A stretch of 64,000 bases of DNA from an uncultured Bacteroidota bacterium (GTDB lineage: Bacteria; Bacteroidota; Bacteroidia; B-17B0; Aurantibacillaceae): positions 1 through 64,000 of the forward strand of contig CAILKE010000056.1 in assembly GCA_903834765.1 (NCBI GenBank). Direction: 5' to 3'. Positions 44,960 through 53,998 of this stretch are shown here, piece after piece. Below the pieces are notes generated by a model that saw only the letters and a program-made list of their open reading frames with translations, was not told the DNA's origin and did no database searches. Positions within the stretch are counted from its first letter, which is position 1, and the number at the start of each line of letters is the position of its first letter. The position numbers and the translations under genes were made by a program.

Positions 44960-45510
44960 TACAAATTTGAATCAGTTACTGATATGTTTTTTTCTAAATC
45001 AATATCATTTAAACTTTTGATAGCTCCCCACGAAAATATTTTTTCGAAAAAAGGAAGTAGTCTGTGATTTTTTATTTGCTCGTAAAAATATATTTCATGT
45101 TCTTTTTCTTTTATACCCATGTCGTAAAACAACTGATCGTGCTTGGTAATTCCTAATTCATTAAAATAATGTTTAATATGAAAATACTCGCACACATTGC
45201 CACTTTCTAGGCGTCCAGCAAAATAAAAAGGAATAAACCAACCTATAATATAACAACTATAGCAAATAATTTTCCCTATGACTTCAAATCGAAATTCGTA
45301 ATAAGATGAAATAGGAATATCATACTCCTTCATCACATGTAAAACTTCAGCACGATGATTCCATTCATCAATTTCAATTTGTTTAATCACTTTTTTTTCT
45401 TCGGCTTTTTTCACACAATTCGCGTGTCCCTGATATGCATAAGCGGCTGCTTTTTCAGCGGAATAAGCCATCTGAAGCGATTTTATTAATCTGGGATGTT
45501 TAAGCGACAT
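44911..45510 (-). CDS. COQ7-like ferritin-fold di-iron protein
   Basis: A 199-residue protein with a four-helix ferritin-like fold. Helix one has YSAEKAAAYAYQGHANC, and helix two has IEIDEWNHRAEVL with the ExxxH pair. A second acidic set, KEKEHEIYFYEQI, appears near residue 140. This E/ExxH pattern is that of COQ7 and related di-iron proteins. A hydrophobic stretch (CYSCYIIGWFIPFYFAG) may dip into the membrane. Since the organism makes menaquinone rather than ubiquinone, demethoxyubiquinone hydroxylation is unlikely; an alternative quinone or fatty-acid substrate is possible. Its 3' end overlaps the cysteine desulfurase gene by 49 bases. Confidence 0.75.
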   Translation of the reverse strand: MSLKHPRLIKSLQMAYSAEKAAAYAYQGHANCVKKAEEKKVIKQIEIDEWNHRAEVLHVMKEYDIPISSYYEFRFEVIGKIICYSCYIIGWFIPFYFAGRLESGNVCEYFHIKHYFNELGITKHDQLFYDMGIKEKEHEIYFYEQIKNHRLLPFFEKIFSWGAIKSLNDIDLEKNISVTDSNLYCKNKTYHSKSNTPSN

Positions 45511-45656
45511 GTGATTAAATTATTGTTATATGAAATCGTAATATTTAAATAATCCTAAACTTCAAATTTGTTTTAGTCCATCAAATCCCCTCATTCCATT
45601 TACTAATTCTTGTCTCTTTTGAATCTTCTCTCCCTTTTGTCTTATGAGTCCCTTTA

Positions 45657-47447
45657 CTACATTCTATCTGGAACATCAATCCCTAAACACAACATGCCAT
45701 TTTTAATAATGGAAGAGGTTGCCACAATCAACATAATTCTAAAGTCCTTAATGGCAATATTCTCTTCTTTTAAAATTGGGCATTCGTTATAAAACTGATT
45801 AAACACTTTTGTTAAATCGTAAATATAGTTGGCTACAACAGCAGGATTCAAAGTGTTTGCAGACTCTTCTAATATTTTTGCGAAATCATATAGATGTTTA
45901 ATAAGTTCCTTTTCTTTGTCATGTAATTCGATACTATCGTTAATTGAAATTGATGCCACATCAGTCCCATACTTTCTCAAAATAGATTTAATACGCGCAT
46001 GAGAGTATTGAATGAAAGGTCCCGTGTGCCCATTAAAATCAATACTTTCTTTAGGGTCGAATAACATTTTCTTTTTTGGATCAACTTTTAAAATAAAATA
46101 TTTTAACGCACCCATTCCAATAGTACGATATAAATTTTCTAATTCATCTGTTGTAAAACCTTCTACTTTGCCTAATTCTTCGGTAGTTTGTTTTGCAGTG
46201 TCGACCATGCCGTCAATTAAATCATCAGCGTCAACTACAGTACCTTCACGACTTTTCATCTTTCCTTCGGGTAATTCTACCATTCCGTATGATAAATGAT
46301 AACACTCCTTAGCCCAAGTATATCCAAGTTTTTCAAGAATTTTAAATAATACTTTAAAATGGTAATCTTGTTCGTTTCCAACTGTATAAATCATTTGGTT
46401 TAGATCCGGAAACTCCTTAAAACGTTCAATAGCAGTGCCTAAATCTTGAGTAATATAAACGGATGTGCCATCGCTACGTAATACTACCTTTTCATCTAAA
46501 CCTTCATTTGTTAAATCAATGCAAATACTTCCATTATCCTTTTTATAGAAAATCCCTTTCAACAATCCTTCTTGAACAACTGACTTTCCTAAAATATAAG
46601 TATTGCTTTCATAATATAGTTTGTCAAAATCAACACCTAACTTTTTATACGTTACATCAAATCCTTCATAAACCCAACCATTCATGGTTTTCCAAAGATT
46701 AATAGTTTCGCTATCGTTAGCTTCCCATTTCAATAACATTTCTTGAGCCTGTATAATTAAAGGCGCATGTTTTTCAGCTTCCTCTTTAGTTTTTCCAGCT
46801 TCAAGCAGCGATTGAATTTCCTTTTTATACGCTTTATCAAATTCTACATAATATTTGCCAACCAAATGATCACCTTTCAATCCAGACGATTGGGGCGTTT
46901 CACCATTGCCAAGCAATTGCCAGGCTAACATACTTTTACAAATATGTATGCCTCTATCGTTTATGATGTTTACTTTAATCACATCATGGCCTTGTGTTTT
47001 TAAAATTGAGGCAACAGAATACCCTAATAAATTATTGCGAATATGACCTAAGTGTAAAGGCTTGTTCGTATTGGGAGATGAGTACTCCAACATAATTTGT
47101 TTACCACTGCTTAATGCTGGTTTAACACCATAATCTTTGGTACTAACAACACTTTTAAACTCTGACAACCAAAATGTATTGGATAAAGAAACATTTAAAA
47201 AACCTTTAACAATATTAAATTTAGTAATAGCCGGATTTGCTTTCAAAATGGCAGCTCCAATTAATTCGCCAGTTTTTTCAGGTGTTAATTTAGCAGCTTT
47301 AATAAACGGAAAAGTAACTAAAGTATAATCACCTTCAAATTCTTTTTTTGTTTTTTGAAGAATAATATCTGTTGGAACGGTTGCTAAATCAAATAAATGG
47401 TTTACTTGCGAAGAAATGGTTTCAGCTAAAAAGAGTTCTATATTCAT
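45657..47447 (-). CDS. argS: arginyl-tRNA synthetase
   Basis: A 596-residue class I aminoacyl-tRNA synthetase. The HIGH motif is in NTNKPLHLGHIRNN (HLGH near 131), the second signature reads KMKSREGTVVDADDL (near 395), and an N-terminal Add-1 domain (about residues 1-110) precedes the catalytic core. The C-terminal anticodon-binding domain ends in NGMLCLGIDVPDRM, as in bacterial ArgS. Length is normal. It is monocistronic, with 102 bases to the divergent epimerase gene. Confidence 0.95.
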   Translation of the reverse strand: MNIELFLAETISSQVNHLFDLATVPTDIILQKTKKEFEGDYTLVTFPFIKAAKLTPEKTGELIGAAILKANPAITKFNIVKGFLNVSLSNTFWLSEFKSVVSTKDYGVKPALSSGKQIMLEYSSPNTNKPLHLGHIRNNLLGYSVASILKTQGHDVIKVNIINDRGIHICKSMLAWQLLGNGETPQSSGLKGDHLVGKYYVEFDKAYKKEIQSLLEAGKTKEEAEKHAPLIIQAQEMLLKWEANDSETINLWKTMNGWVYEGFDVTYKKLGVDFDKLYYESNTYILGKSVVQEGLLKGIFYKKDNGSICIDLTNEGLDEKVVLRSDGTSVYITQDLGTAIERFKEFPDLNQMIYTVGNEQDYHFKVLFKILEKLGYTWAKECYHLSYGMVELPEGKMKSREGTVVDADDLIDGMVDTAKQTTEELGKVEGFTTDELENLYRTIGMGALKYFILKVDPKKKMLFDPKESIDFNGHTGPFIQYSHARIKSILRKYGTDVASISINDSIELHDKEKELIKHLYDFAKILEESANTLNPAVVANYIYDLTKVFNQFYNECPILKEENIAIKDFRIMLIVATSSIIKNGMLCLGIDVPDRM

Positions 47448-47549
47448 GGTTTAAAAGTACATATTTTTTTAAACACAGCTCTAGTTTTTAAAATCTGATG
47501 AAGCTATTTTATTATAAAAACTGTATATTCGCTATGTAATTAAATAGTT

Positions 47550-48497
47550 ATGACTAAAATTTTAGTAACAGGTGGTGCGGGTAATGTTGGCGGTGCATTA
47601 GTTGAAAAACTAATAAAAGATCCAACAAATTTTGTAGTAATAGTTGATAATTTATCTACAGGTTTTTTATCAAAATTACCAAGTAATGCCTTTACTAATT
47701 GGAAATTTATAAAAGCTGATGTAAATAATTATCATGAAATTTCATCTATTATGTTGTCCTATAGCTTCGGCTATGTGTATCATTTTGCAGCTGTAGTGGG
47801 CGTTTTACGAACACAAGAAAATCCGGTTAGCGTTTTGGATGACATTTCAGGAATAAAACATATATTAAACTTATCTAAAAACACGTCAGTAAAACAAGTA
47901 TTTTTCTCATCATCATCAGAAGTATATGGTGAGCCTGTAGAATTACCTCAGCACGAACACCGCACTCCTCTTAACTCTCGTGTACCATATGCTGTTGTAA
48001 AAAATGTTGGTGAATGTTTTTTCAGAAGCTACCAACAAGAGTTCGGTTTATCTTATACAATTTTCAGATTCTTTAATACATACGGGCCTAATCAAAGTAC
48101 TGATTTTGTAGTATCACGTTTTATTGCATTAGCACTTAAAAATGAAGATATCACTATTTATGGCGATGGCTCTCAAACCCGCACCTTTACTTATGTTGAC
48201 GATACAGTAGATACTTGCATAAAAATTATGAAAGATAATTTACTAGAAAACGACGTGATCAATATTGGAAGTGACAAACTAATGACTGTATTAGAATTAG
48301 CACAGTTAGTTATTAAGTTAACGAACAGTAAATCTAACATCGTTCATTTACCTCCATTGAAAGAAGGCGATATGACTCGTCGCCAACCAGACAATAGCAA
48401 AATGAAAGAAATATTAAACAGAGATTTAATATCCATTGAAGATGGCATTAAACGAATGATCTCTGACAAAAAATATTTAACTTCTATAGGATTATAA
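47550..48497 (+). CDS. NAD-dependent sugar epimerase/dehydratase
   Basis: A 315-residue short-chain (extended SDR) sugar-nucleotide enzyme. The Rossmann motif TGGAGNVGGALV (residues 7-18), the catalytic FSSSSEVYGEP and PYAVVK (Tyr147, Lys151), and the substrate-region FFNTYGPNQ are all present. It resembles UDP-glucose 4-epimerase or UDP-glucuronate decarboxylase. It heads an operon with asnB, a glycosyltransferase and bioD. A -7-like TATATTCG lies at 47524-47531. The substrate is not assigned, but the neighbours suggest surface glycan synthesis. Confidence 0.87.
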   Translation: MTKILVTGGAGNVGGALVEKLIKDPTNFVVIVDNLSTGFLSKLPSNAFTNWKFIKADVNNYHEISSIMLSYSFGYVYHFAAVVGVLRTQENPVSVLDDISGIKHILNLSKNTSVKQVFFSSSSEVYGEPVELPQHEHRTPLNSRVPYAVVKNVGECFFRSYQQEFGLSYTIFRFFNTYGPNQSTDFVVSRFIALALKNEDITIYGDGSQTRTFTYVDDTVDTCIKIMKDNLLENDVINIGSDKLMTVLELAQLVIKLTNSKSNIVHLPPLKEGDMTRRQPDNSKMKEILNRDLISIEDGIKRMISDKKYLTSIGL

Positions 48498-48503
48498 TTT
48501 GAT

Positions 48504-50390
48504 ATGTGTGGCATAACTGGCATCGTTGGTAATACTATAAACTCAGACGTTTACCAAACTGCTATACAAAAAATGACTAATGCCATTGATCATCGTGGAC
48601 CAAATTCACAAGGATTATGGAATGATGAACATTGCTTATTTGGACATCGTCGTTTGTCAATTATCGATTTATCTGAAGCTGGCAATCAACCTTTTATTTC
48701 TCAAGATGGGCGATATATTCTAATCTATAATGGCGAATTATATAATTACAAAGATTTAAAATTTGAATTACAGCGAGCAGAACACGGTTCAACAAACATC
48801 CCTTATATCTTCAAAACAAATACCGATACTGAAGTTATTTTAGCGTCGTACTTACGTTGGGGCAATAACTGCATGAAACGTTTTAATGGTATGTTTGCCT
48901 TTGCTATATGGGATACTGTTCAGCAAAAATTATTAATTGCTAGAGATCGATTAGGTGTAAAGCCCTTGTATTATCAATATAAAAACAATATTCTAGTATT
49001 TGCATCTGAAATAAGAGCTCTCATTTATTCAGGTATTATTGATAAAAAAATTAATCAATCGTCAGTTGCAGAGTATATACAATATGCAACTGTTCACGCT
49101 CCAAATACCATGTTGCAAGACGTTAACGTTTTAATGCCTGGAAACTTTTTGGAATTGCATCAAAACAACCTAACTTTTTCTCAGTATTGGAATATTAGCG
49201 ACTATGCAACATCTAAACACGATTTATCGTACAAAGAAACTTGCGAGAAAGTAAATGAATTACTAACAGCATCTGTTGAAAGACGCTTGATTGCTGATGT
49301 TCCGTTTGGCGCTTTTTTATCAGGCGGAATTGATAGCAGTGCAATAGTAGGATTAATGAGTAAGGTATCGTCTGAAAAAGTACAAACCTTTAATGTTAGT
49401 TTTGATGAAAGTGAATTTTCTGAAGCAAAGTATGCCAAACAAATTGCACAAAAATTTAATACGCAACATCACGAAATTAAATTAACACCAACTGATTTTT
49501 TAAACCAATTACCCGAAGCATTAGCTGCCATAGATCATCCAAGCGGCGATGGACCTAATAGTTATATCGTTTCAAAAGCTACTAAAAAAGAGGGGATTTC
49601 GATGGCTCTTTCAGGTTTGGGGGGTGATGAAGTATTTGCAGGTTATGATATTTTTAAACGTTTTTACGAACTCGAAAAAAAAGTATGGCTTAATATTATT
49701 CCCGCTAAAGGGCTAGCAGGTAAACTCATTAGCGCAAAAAATAAATCGGTACAAGGAGATAAAACATCTGAAATATTAGCATTAAATAGCATTAACGGAT
49801 ATCAGGCATATCCTATTAATCGTAAATTATTTAATCAAACAGATTATCATTCATTACTTAAGAATAAATACAACGATTCTAATTTTATTTTTAATGTTAT
49901 AAAAAATAGCACTACCGATAAACAACATATACTCAGCAGAGTGTCTTTATACGAAATAGAAACATACATGCAAAATGTATTATTGCGAGATGCTGATCAA
50001 ATGAGCATGGCCGTGGCATTAGAAGTACGAGTTCCTTTTTTAGATTATCTGCTGGTTCAGTTTGTTTTGGGCGTGAAAGATGAATACAAATTTCCACATA
50101 CTCCTAAAAAATTATTAATAGATTCATTAGGAGATTTATTACCAAATGAAATTATTAATCGACCAAAAATGGGATTTACATTGCCATGGAAAGATTGGTT
50201 GAAAGGTGATTTGAGAGAGTTTTGTGAAGATAATATCATTCAATTTTCTAAAAGTTCGTTTGTAAACAGAGAAGCTATTTTAATTATTTGGAATCGTTTT
50301 TTAAATAATGATCCAAAAATTACATGGAGTAGAATTTGGCACTTAGTTGTTTTAAATAATTGGATAAACACACATCATATTGAGTGCTAA
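48504..50390 (+). CDS. asnB: asparagine synthetase (glutamine-hydrolysing)
   Basis: A 628-residue AsnB-family enzyme. The glutaminase nucleophile is Cys2 (MCGITGIVG), with RGPNSQGLW and NGELYNYKDL. The ATP-pyrophosphatase loop is FLSGGIDSSAIVG (near residues 271-283), and the C-terminal domain has LEVRVPFLDYLLV and RPKMGFTLPWKDW. It makes asparagine or, in glycan clusters, amidates sugars (WbpS/AsnB-like). It is 7 bases after the epimerase, and its stop overlaps the next glycosyltransferase start by 11 bases. The context favours a role in surface polysaccharide, although a housekeeping role is not excluded. Confidence 0.92.
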   Translation: MCGITGIVGNTINSDVYQTAIQKMTNAIDHRGPNSQGLWNDEHCLFGHRRLSIIDLSEAGNQPFISQDGRYILIYNGELYNYKDLKFELQRAEHGSTNIPYIFKTNTDTEVILASYLRWGNNCMKRFNGMFAFAIWDTVQQKLLIARDRLGVKPLYYQYKNNILVFASEIRALIYSGIIDKKINQSSVAEYIQYATVHAPNTMLQDVNVLMPGNFLELHQNNLTFSQYWNISDYATSKHDLSYKETCEKVNELLTASVERRLIADVPFGAFLSGGIDSSAIVGLMSKVSSEKVQTFNVSFDESEFSEAKYAKQIAQKFNTQHHEIKLTPTDFLNQLPEALAAIDHPSGDGPNSYIVSKATKKEGISMALSGLGGDEVFAGYDIFKRFYELEKKVWLNIIPAKGLAGKLISAKNKSVQGDKTSEILALNSINGYQAYPINRKLFNQTDYHSLLKNKYNDSNFIFNVIKNSTTDKQHILSRVSLYEIETYMQNVLLRDADQMSMAVALEVRVPFLDYLLVQFVLGVKDEYKFPHTPKKLLIDSLGDLLPNEIINRPKMGFTLPWKDWLKGDLREFCEDNIIQFSKSSFVNREAILIIWNRFLNNDPKITWSRIWHLVVLNNWINTHHIEC

Positions 50391-51528
50391 AAAAACAATA
50401 TTAATTTTAAGCGATTGGTTCTTACCGGGTTGCTTAGCGGGAGGGCCTATACAGTCTGTTGCCTCGCTTACCAAGCAATTAGAAACTGAGTTTAATTTTA
50501 AAATAATTACAACTGATCGGGATTTTAAAGCCAAGGAACCGTACAAAACAATTACTCCTAATTGCTGGACTATGTTTGATGACAGGTCAGTTTTTTATAT
50601 TAGTCAAAATAATTTAACGCCTGAATTTTTATTGAATATCATTCAAACTACATCACATGATGTTATTTATTTGAATAGTTTGTTTTCAAAACATTTTGCC
50701 ATCAATCCATTAAAATGGAAGCAACAAGGTAAAATTAAAGCGCCCATTATTTTAGCACCTCGCGGAATGTTTGGTAACAGTGCGTTATTGGTTAAACCTC
50801 TTAAAAAGAAATTATTTTTTATTTACACTAAATTATTCGGGTTATTTAAAAATATACACTGGCAATCAACTTCGCCTCAAGAAACATTAGATATAAAAAA
50901 GCACATTGGCAATAATGTTAAGTTAACGGAGATCACTAATTTAGCCCATACACCTGAAGCAGTTACTTTCATTGAAAAAAAATCTGGTGAGTTAAAATTA
51001 TGTTTCATTGCACGAATTTTAGGAATCAAAAATTTAGACGTTGCAATTGATGTATTAAAAGGCATCACTAAATTCCCGTTAATTTTTGATATATATGGAC
51101 CCAAGGAAGACACAGATTATTGGAACCTGTGTGAAGCAAAAATTAAAACCTTACCACCAAATATTATCTGTGCCTACAAAGGTGTTTTACATCCAAATGA
51201 AATTGGCAAAACACTAAGCGCATATCATGCTTTATTATTACCAACTCAGACCGAAAATTTCGGACATGTAATTGTAGAAACTTTTTTACAAGGACGACCT
51301 GTGATTATCTCTGATAATACTCCTTGGCGAGGATTAGAAACAAAAAAAGTTGGTTATGATATCTCTTTAATATATAAAGAAAAATTTACGGAAGCTATAC
51401 AACAACTTATTAAGCTTGATAATGAAGAATTTCAAGTGATGAGTAAAAATTGTATAAGCTATATTAATAAGGAATTAAATATAGAAGATATCAAAGCCAA
51501 ATACATCACTTTATTTAACCAACCATGA
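50380..51528 (+). CDS. family 4-type glycosyltransferase
   Basis: A 382-residue cytosolic or membrane-associated glycosyltransferase. The N-terminal half (SDWFLPGCLAGGPIQSV) and the C-terminal nucleotide-sugar domain, with LCFIARILGIKNLDVAIDVL and the E-x7-E region LLPTQTENFGHVIVE, mark the GT-B fold. The start is a TTG overlapping asnB by 11 bases. It ends with an ATGA overlap into bioD. Probably adds a sugar in the same glycan pathway as the epimerase. The donor and acceptor are unknown. Confidence 0.85.
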   Translation: MSAKKTILILSDWFLPGCLAGGPIQSVASLTKQLETEFNFKIITTDRDFKAKEPYKTITPNCWTMFDDRSVFYISQNNLTPEFLLNIIQTTSHDVIYLNSLFSKHFAINPLKWKQQGKIKAPIILAPRGMFGNSALLVKPLKKKLFFIYTKLFGLFKNIHWQSTSPQETLDIKKHIGNNVKLTEITNLAHTPEAVTFIEKKSGELKLCFIARILGIKNLDVAIDVLKGITKFPLIFDIYGPKEDTDYWNLCEAKIKTLPPNIICAYKGVLHPNEIGKTLSAYHALLLPTQTENFGHVIVETFLQGRPVIISDNTPWRGLETKKVGYDISLIYKEKFTEAIQQLIKLDNEEFQVMSKNCISYINKELNIEDIKAKYITLFNQP

Positions 51529-52130
51529 ACTATTTTATAACAGGTATAGGCACCAATGTTGGTAAAACAATTGTATCAGCTATTTTAACCGAGGCTTTAA
51601 ATGCTGATTATTGGAAGCCTATACAAAGTGGGACAAATGAAGGGTTAGATTCTGTTACTGTTAAAGAATTAATTTCTAATTCCAAAACAACTATTCACCC
51701 TGAAGTGTATTTATTGAAAGAGCCTTTATCTCCTCACATGGCGGCTAAAATAGATGAAATTTCAATTGAATTACAAAACATACAATTACCCAAAACACAA
51801 AACGATTTAATTATAGAAGGAGCTGGAGGGCTAATGGTTCCCATTAATAGCAAGCACTATGTGATTGATATCGCGAAAAAATTTGACTGTGAAATTATAT
51901 TAGTTATATCTAATTATTTAGGTTGCATTAATCATTCTCTATTAACAATTGATTACCTAATAAAACTTAATTTTAAAATTAAAGCATTCATTTTTAATGG
52001 GGATTTTAATGCAGAAGTAAAAGAATCTATTAGCAATTACGCTCCTAATATTAGAAACATTGATATTCCAACATTAACAATGATAAATAAAGAATCTATA
52101 CTTAGTGTTTCGGAAACCGTTGCTCTTTAA
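51525..52130 (+). CDS. bioD: dethiobiotin synthetase
   Basis: A 201-residue enzyme that closes the ureido ring from diaminopelargonic acid and CO2 using ATP. The P-loop is GIGTNVGKT (residues 7-15), followed by YWKPIQSGT, the substrate region LIEGAGGLMVP with acidic residues, and ISNYLGCINHSLLT. It is somewhat shorter than E. coli BioD (225). The start overlaps the glycosyltransferase stop (ATGA). Its presence in a glycan operon is probably accidental; bioA, bioB and bioF are not in the window. Confidence 0.9.
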   Translation: MNYFITGIGTNVGKTIVSAILTEALNADYWKPIQSGTNEGLDSVTVKELISNSKTTIHPEVYLLKEPLSPHMAAKIDEISIELQNIQLPKTQNDLIIEGAGGLMVPINSKHYVIDIAKKFDCEIILVISNYLGCINHSLLTIDYLIKLNFKIKAFIFNGDFNAEVKESISNYAPNIRNIDIPTLTMINKESILSVSETVAL

Positions 52131-52328
52131 TTTTTATTATCTTACAATTAATCAATAGGTATAAACTATCAATCAAAAAACATGGATCACTTAAGTAAAA
52201 TTCAACATATTTTTTCTTCTATATACTATTAAGGATGTAGAATTGAATAAAAAAATAATGACAGAAATTTTAGAAGAACGAAACTCAAAATTTTTATCTA
52301 ACGATTATATGCTATAAATCATTATAAC

Positions 52329-52805
52329 TTATATTCTTTTTCTAGAAATCTCATAGCCCTCATCAATTAATAGATGCGTGCTTTTACTAGCAGCAACTGC
52401 TAATTCATCGCATCGGTTATTTTCTTTATTAGACGCGTGACCTTTAACCCACATAAATTTGATATGGTGTTTTTTATGAACAACTAAAAAACGTTTCCAC
52501 AAATCCGCATTAGCCTTGTCTTTAAAATCTTTTTTTACCCAATTATAAACCCAACCTAAATTAATGGCATCTATCACGTATTTACTATCTGAATAAACAA
52601 TCACATCCGAATTTTCTTTTTTCAAAGATTCTAACGCCACAATAACCGCAATAAGTTCCATTCGGTTATTGGTAGTTAATTTAAAACCATAGGCTAATTC
52701 CTTACGCTGTTCTTTATATTTCATAACAATCCCAAACCCACCGGTACCAGGGTTTCCACTACAGGCACCGTCAGTATAAATCTCTATAACAGAACTATTC
52801 AACAT
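52329..52805 (-). CDS. rnhA: ribonuclease HI
   Basis: A 158-residue endonuclease that cuts RNA in RNA-DNA hybrids. The catalytic acids are Asp12 (IYTDGACSGNPG), Glu50 (NNRMEL), Asp73 (VYSDSKYVID) and Asp133 (NRCDELAV), with His123 (VKGHASN) in the flexible loop. Full length. It is monocistronic and is flanked by about 200 gene-poor bases on its 3' side. The start is 75 bases from the divergent M42 gene. Confidence 0.95.
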   Translation of the reverse strand: MLNSSVIEIYTDGACSGNPGTGGFGIVMKYKEQRKELAYGFKLTTNNRMELIAVIVALESLKKENSDVIVYSDSKYVIDAINLGWVYNWVKKDFKDKANADLWKRFLVVHKKHHIKFMWVKGHASNKENNRCDELAVAASKSTHLLIDEGYEISRKRI

Positions 52806-52879
52806 TATGGTAAATATAGTTTTTTTACGCCATTTTATACCAGATTTTTTTTATATTTAAAGTCTATATCATACCTAAT

Positions 52880-53986
52880 ATGGCTAAGAAAACAACTAAA
52901 AAAGAGAAAAGTATTTTCAATCAAAATTCTTTAAACTTCCTAAAAGATTATTTAAATAATCCATCACCAACTGGTTTTGAAACTGCTGGTCAAAAATTAT
53001 GGTTAAATTATATTACGCCATATATTGACGAGCATTTTGTAGATACCTACGGAACTGTTGTTGGTGTGATTAATCCAGAAGCACCTTATAAAGTAGTCAT
53101 TGAGGCGCATGCGGATGAGATTTCTTATTTTGTGCATTACATTACTAAAGATGGCTTTATTTATTTACGTCGAAATGGTGGAAGTGATCATCAAATAGCA
53201 CCTTCGAAACGTGTTAATATTCATACAGACAAAGGTATAGTAAGAGCTGTATTTGGCTGGCCAGCAATACATGTGCGTGATGCGGCTAAAGAAGAAACAC
53301 CTACTCTTAAAAATATCTTCTTAGACTTAGGTTGTAAATCTGATAAAGAAGTAGAAGAATTAGGTGTTCATGTAGGTTGCGTTGTAACTTACGAAGATGA
53401 ATTTATGGAATTGAACAATCGTTATTTTGTAGGAAGAGCCTTAGATAATAGAGTTGGTGGTTTTATGATTGCTGAAGTTGCTCGTTTATTAAAAGAATCG
53501 AAAACAAAATTACCTTTTGGATTATATATCGTTAATGCTGTTCAGGAAGAAGTTGGATTAAATGGAGCTACGATGATTGCACATCGTATCAAGCCTAATG
53601 TAGCTATCATTACAGACGTCTGCCACGATACACAAACACCAATGATGAATAAAATAGCCAGTGGTGATTTAGCCTGTGGTAAAGGTCCTGTATTATCTTA
53701 TGGGCCGGCAGTACAAAATAATTTACTGAAATTAATAATTGATGCTGCTAAAAAAAATAAAATTGAATTTCAACGTCAAGCGGCGAGTCGAAGTACCGGA
53801 ACAGATACAGATGCATTTGCATATAGTAACGAAGGTGTTGCTTCAGCGTTAATTTCTTTACCATTACGCTATATGCATACTACTGTTGAGAGTGTTCACA
53901 AAGAAGATGTAGAAAATGTGATCAAGCTAATTGTAAGTTCATTAAAAAGTATAAAAAATAATCAAGATTTTAGATACCTAAAGTAG
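52880..53986 (+). CDS. M42 family aminopeptidase
   Basis: A 368-residue cytosolic metallo-aminopeptidase of the M42 (glutamyl aminopeptidase/deblocking) family, which forms large tetrahedral complexes. Metal-ligand regions include VIEAHADEISYF (His), VGRALDNRVGGFMI (Asp), the glutamates in AVQEEVGLNGA and the Asp in AIITDVCHDT. A C-terminal His (RYMHTTVESVH) fits. Length is normal. An N-terminal basic stretch (MAKKTTKKEKS) is an oddity. It begins the run to GH3, LysE and DUF493, with 12 bases to GH3. Confidence 0.9.
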   Translation: MAKKTTKKEKSIFNQNSLNFLKDYLNNPSPTGFETAGQKLWLNYITPYIDEHFVDTYGTVVGVINPEAPYKVVIEAHADEISYFVHYITKDGFIYLRRNGGSDHQIAPSKRVNIHTDKGIVRAVFGWPAIHVRDAAKEETPTLKNIFLDLGCKSDKEVEELGVHVGCVVTYEDEFMELNNRYFVGRALDNRVGGFMIAEVARLLKESKTKLPFGLYIVNAVQEEVGLNGATMIAHRIKPNVAIITDVCHDTQTPMMNKIASGDLACGKGPVLSYGPAVQNNLLKLIIDAAKKNKIEFQRQAASRSTGTDTDAFAYSNEGVASALISLPLRYMHTTVESVHKEDVENVIKLIVSSLKSIKNNQDFRYLK

Positions 53987-53998
53987 AATTTTCATAAG

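Noticed and set aside
52131-52328. A 19-residue frame (about 52259) with EILEERNSKFLSNDYM resembling the start of a BioF-type enzyme downstream of bioD
   Set aside because: The match is too short and no further coding is present; it may be a decayed remnant but cannot be supported.
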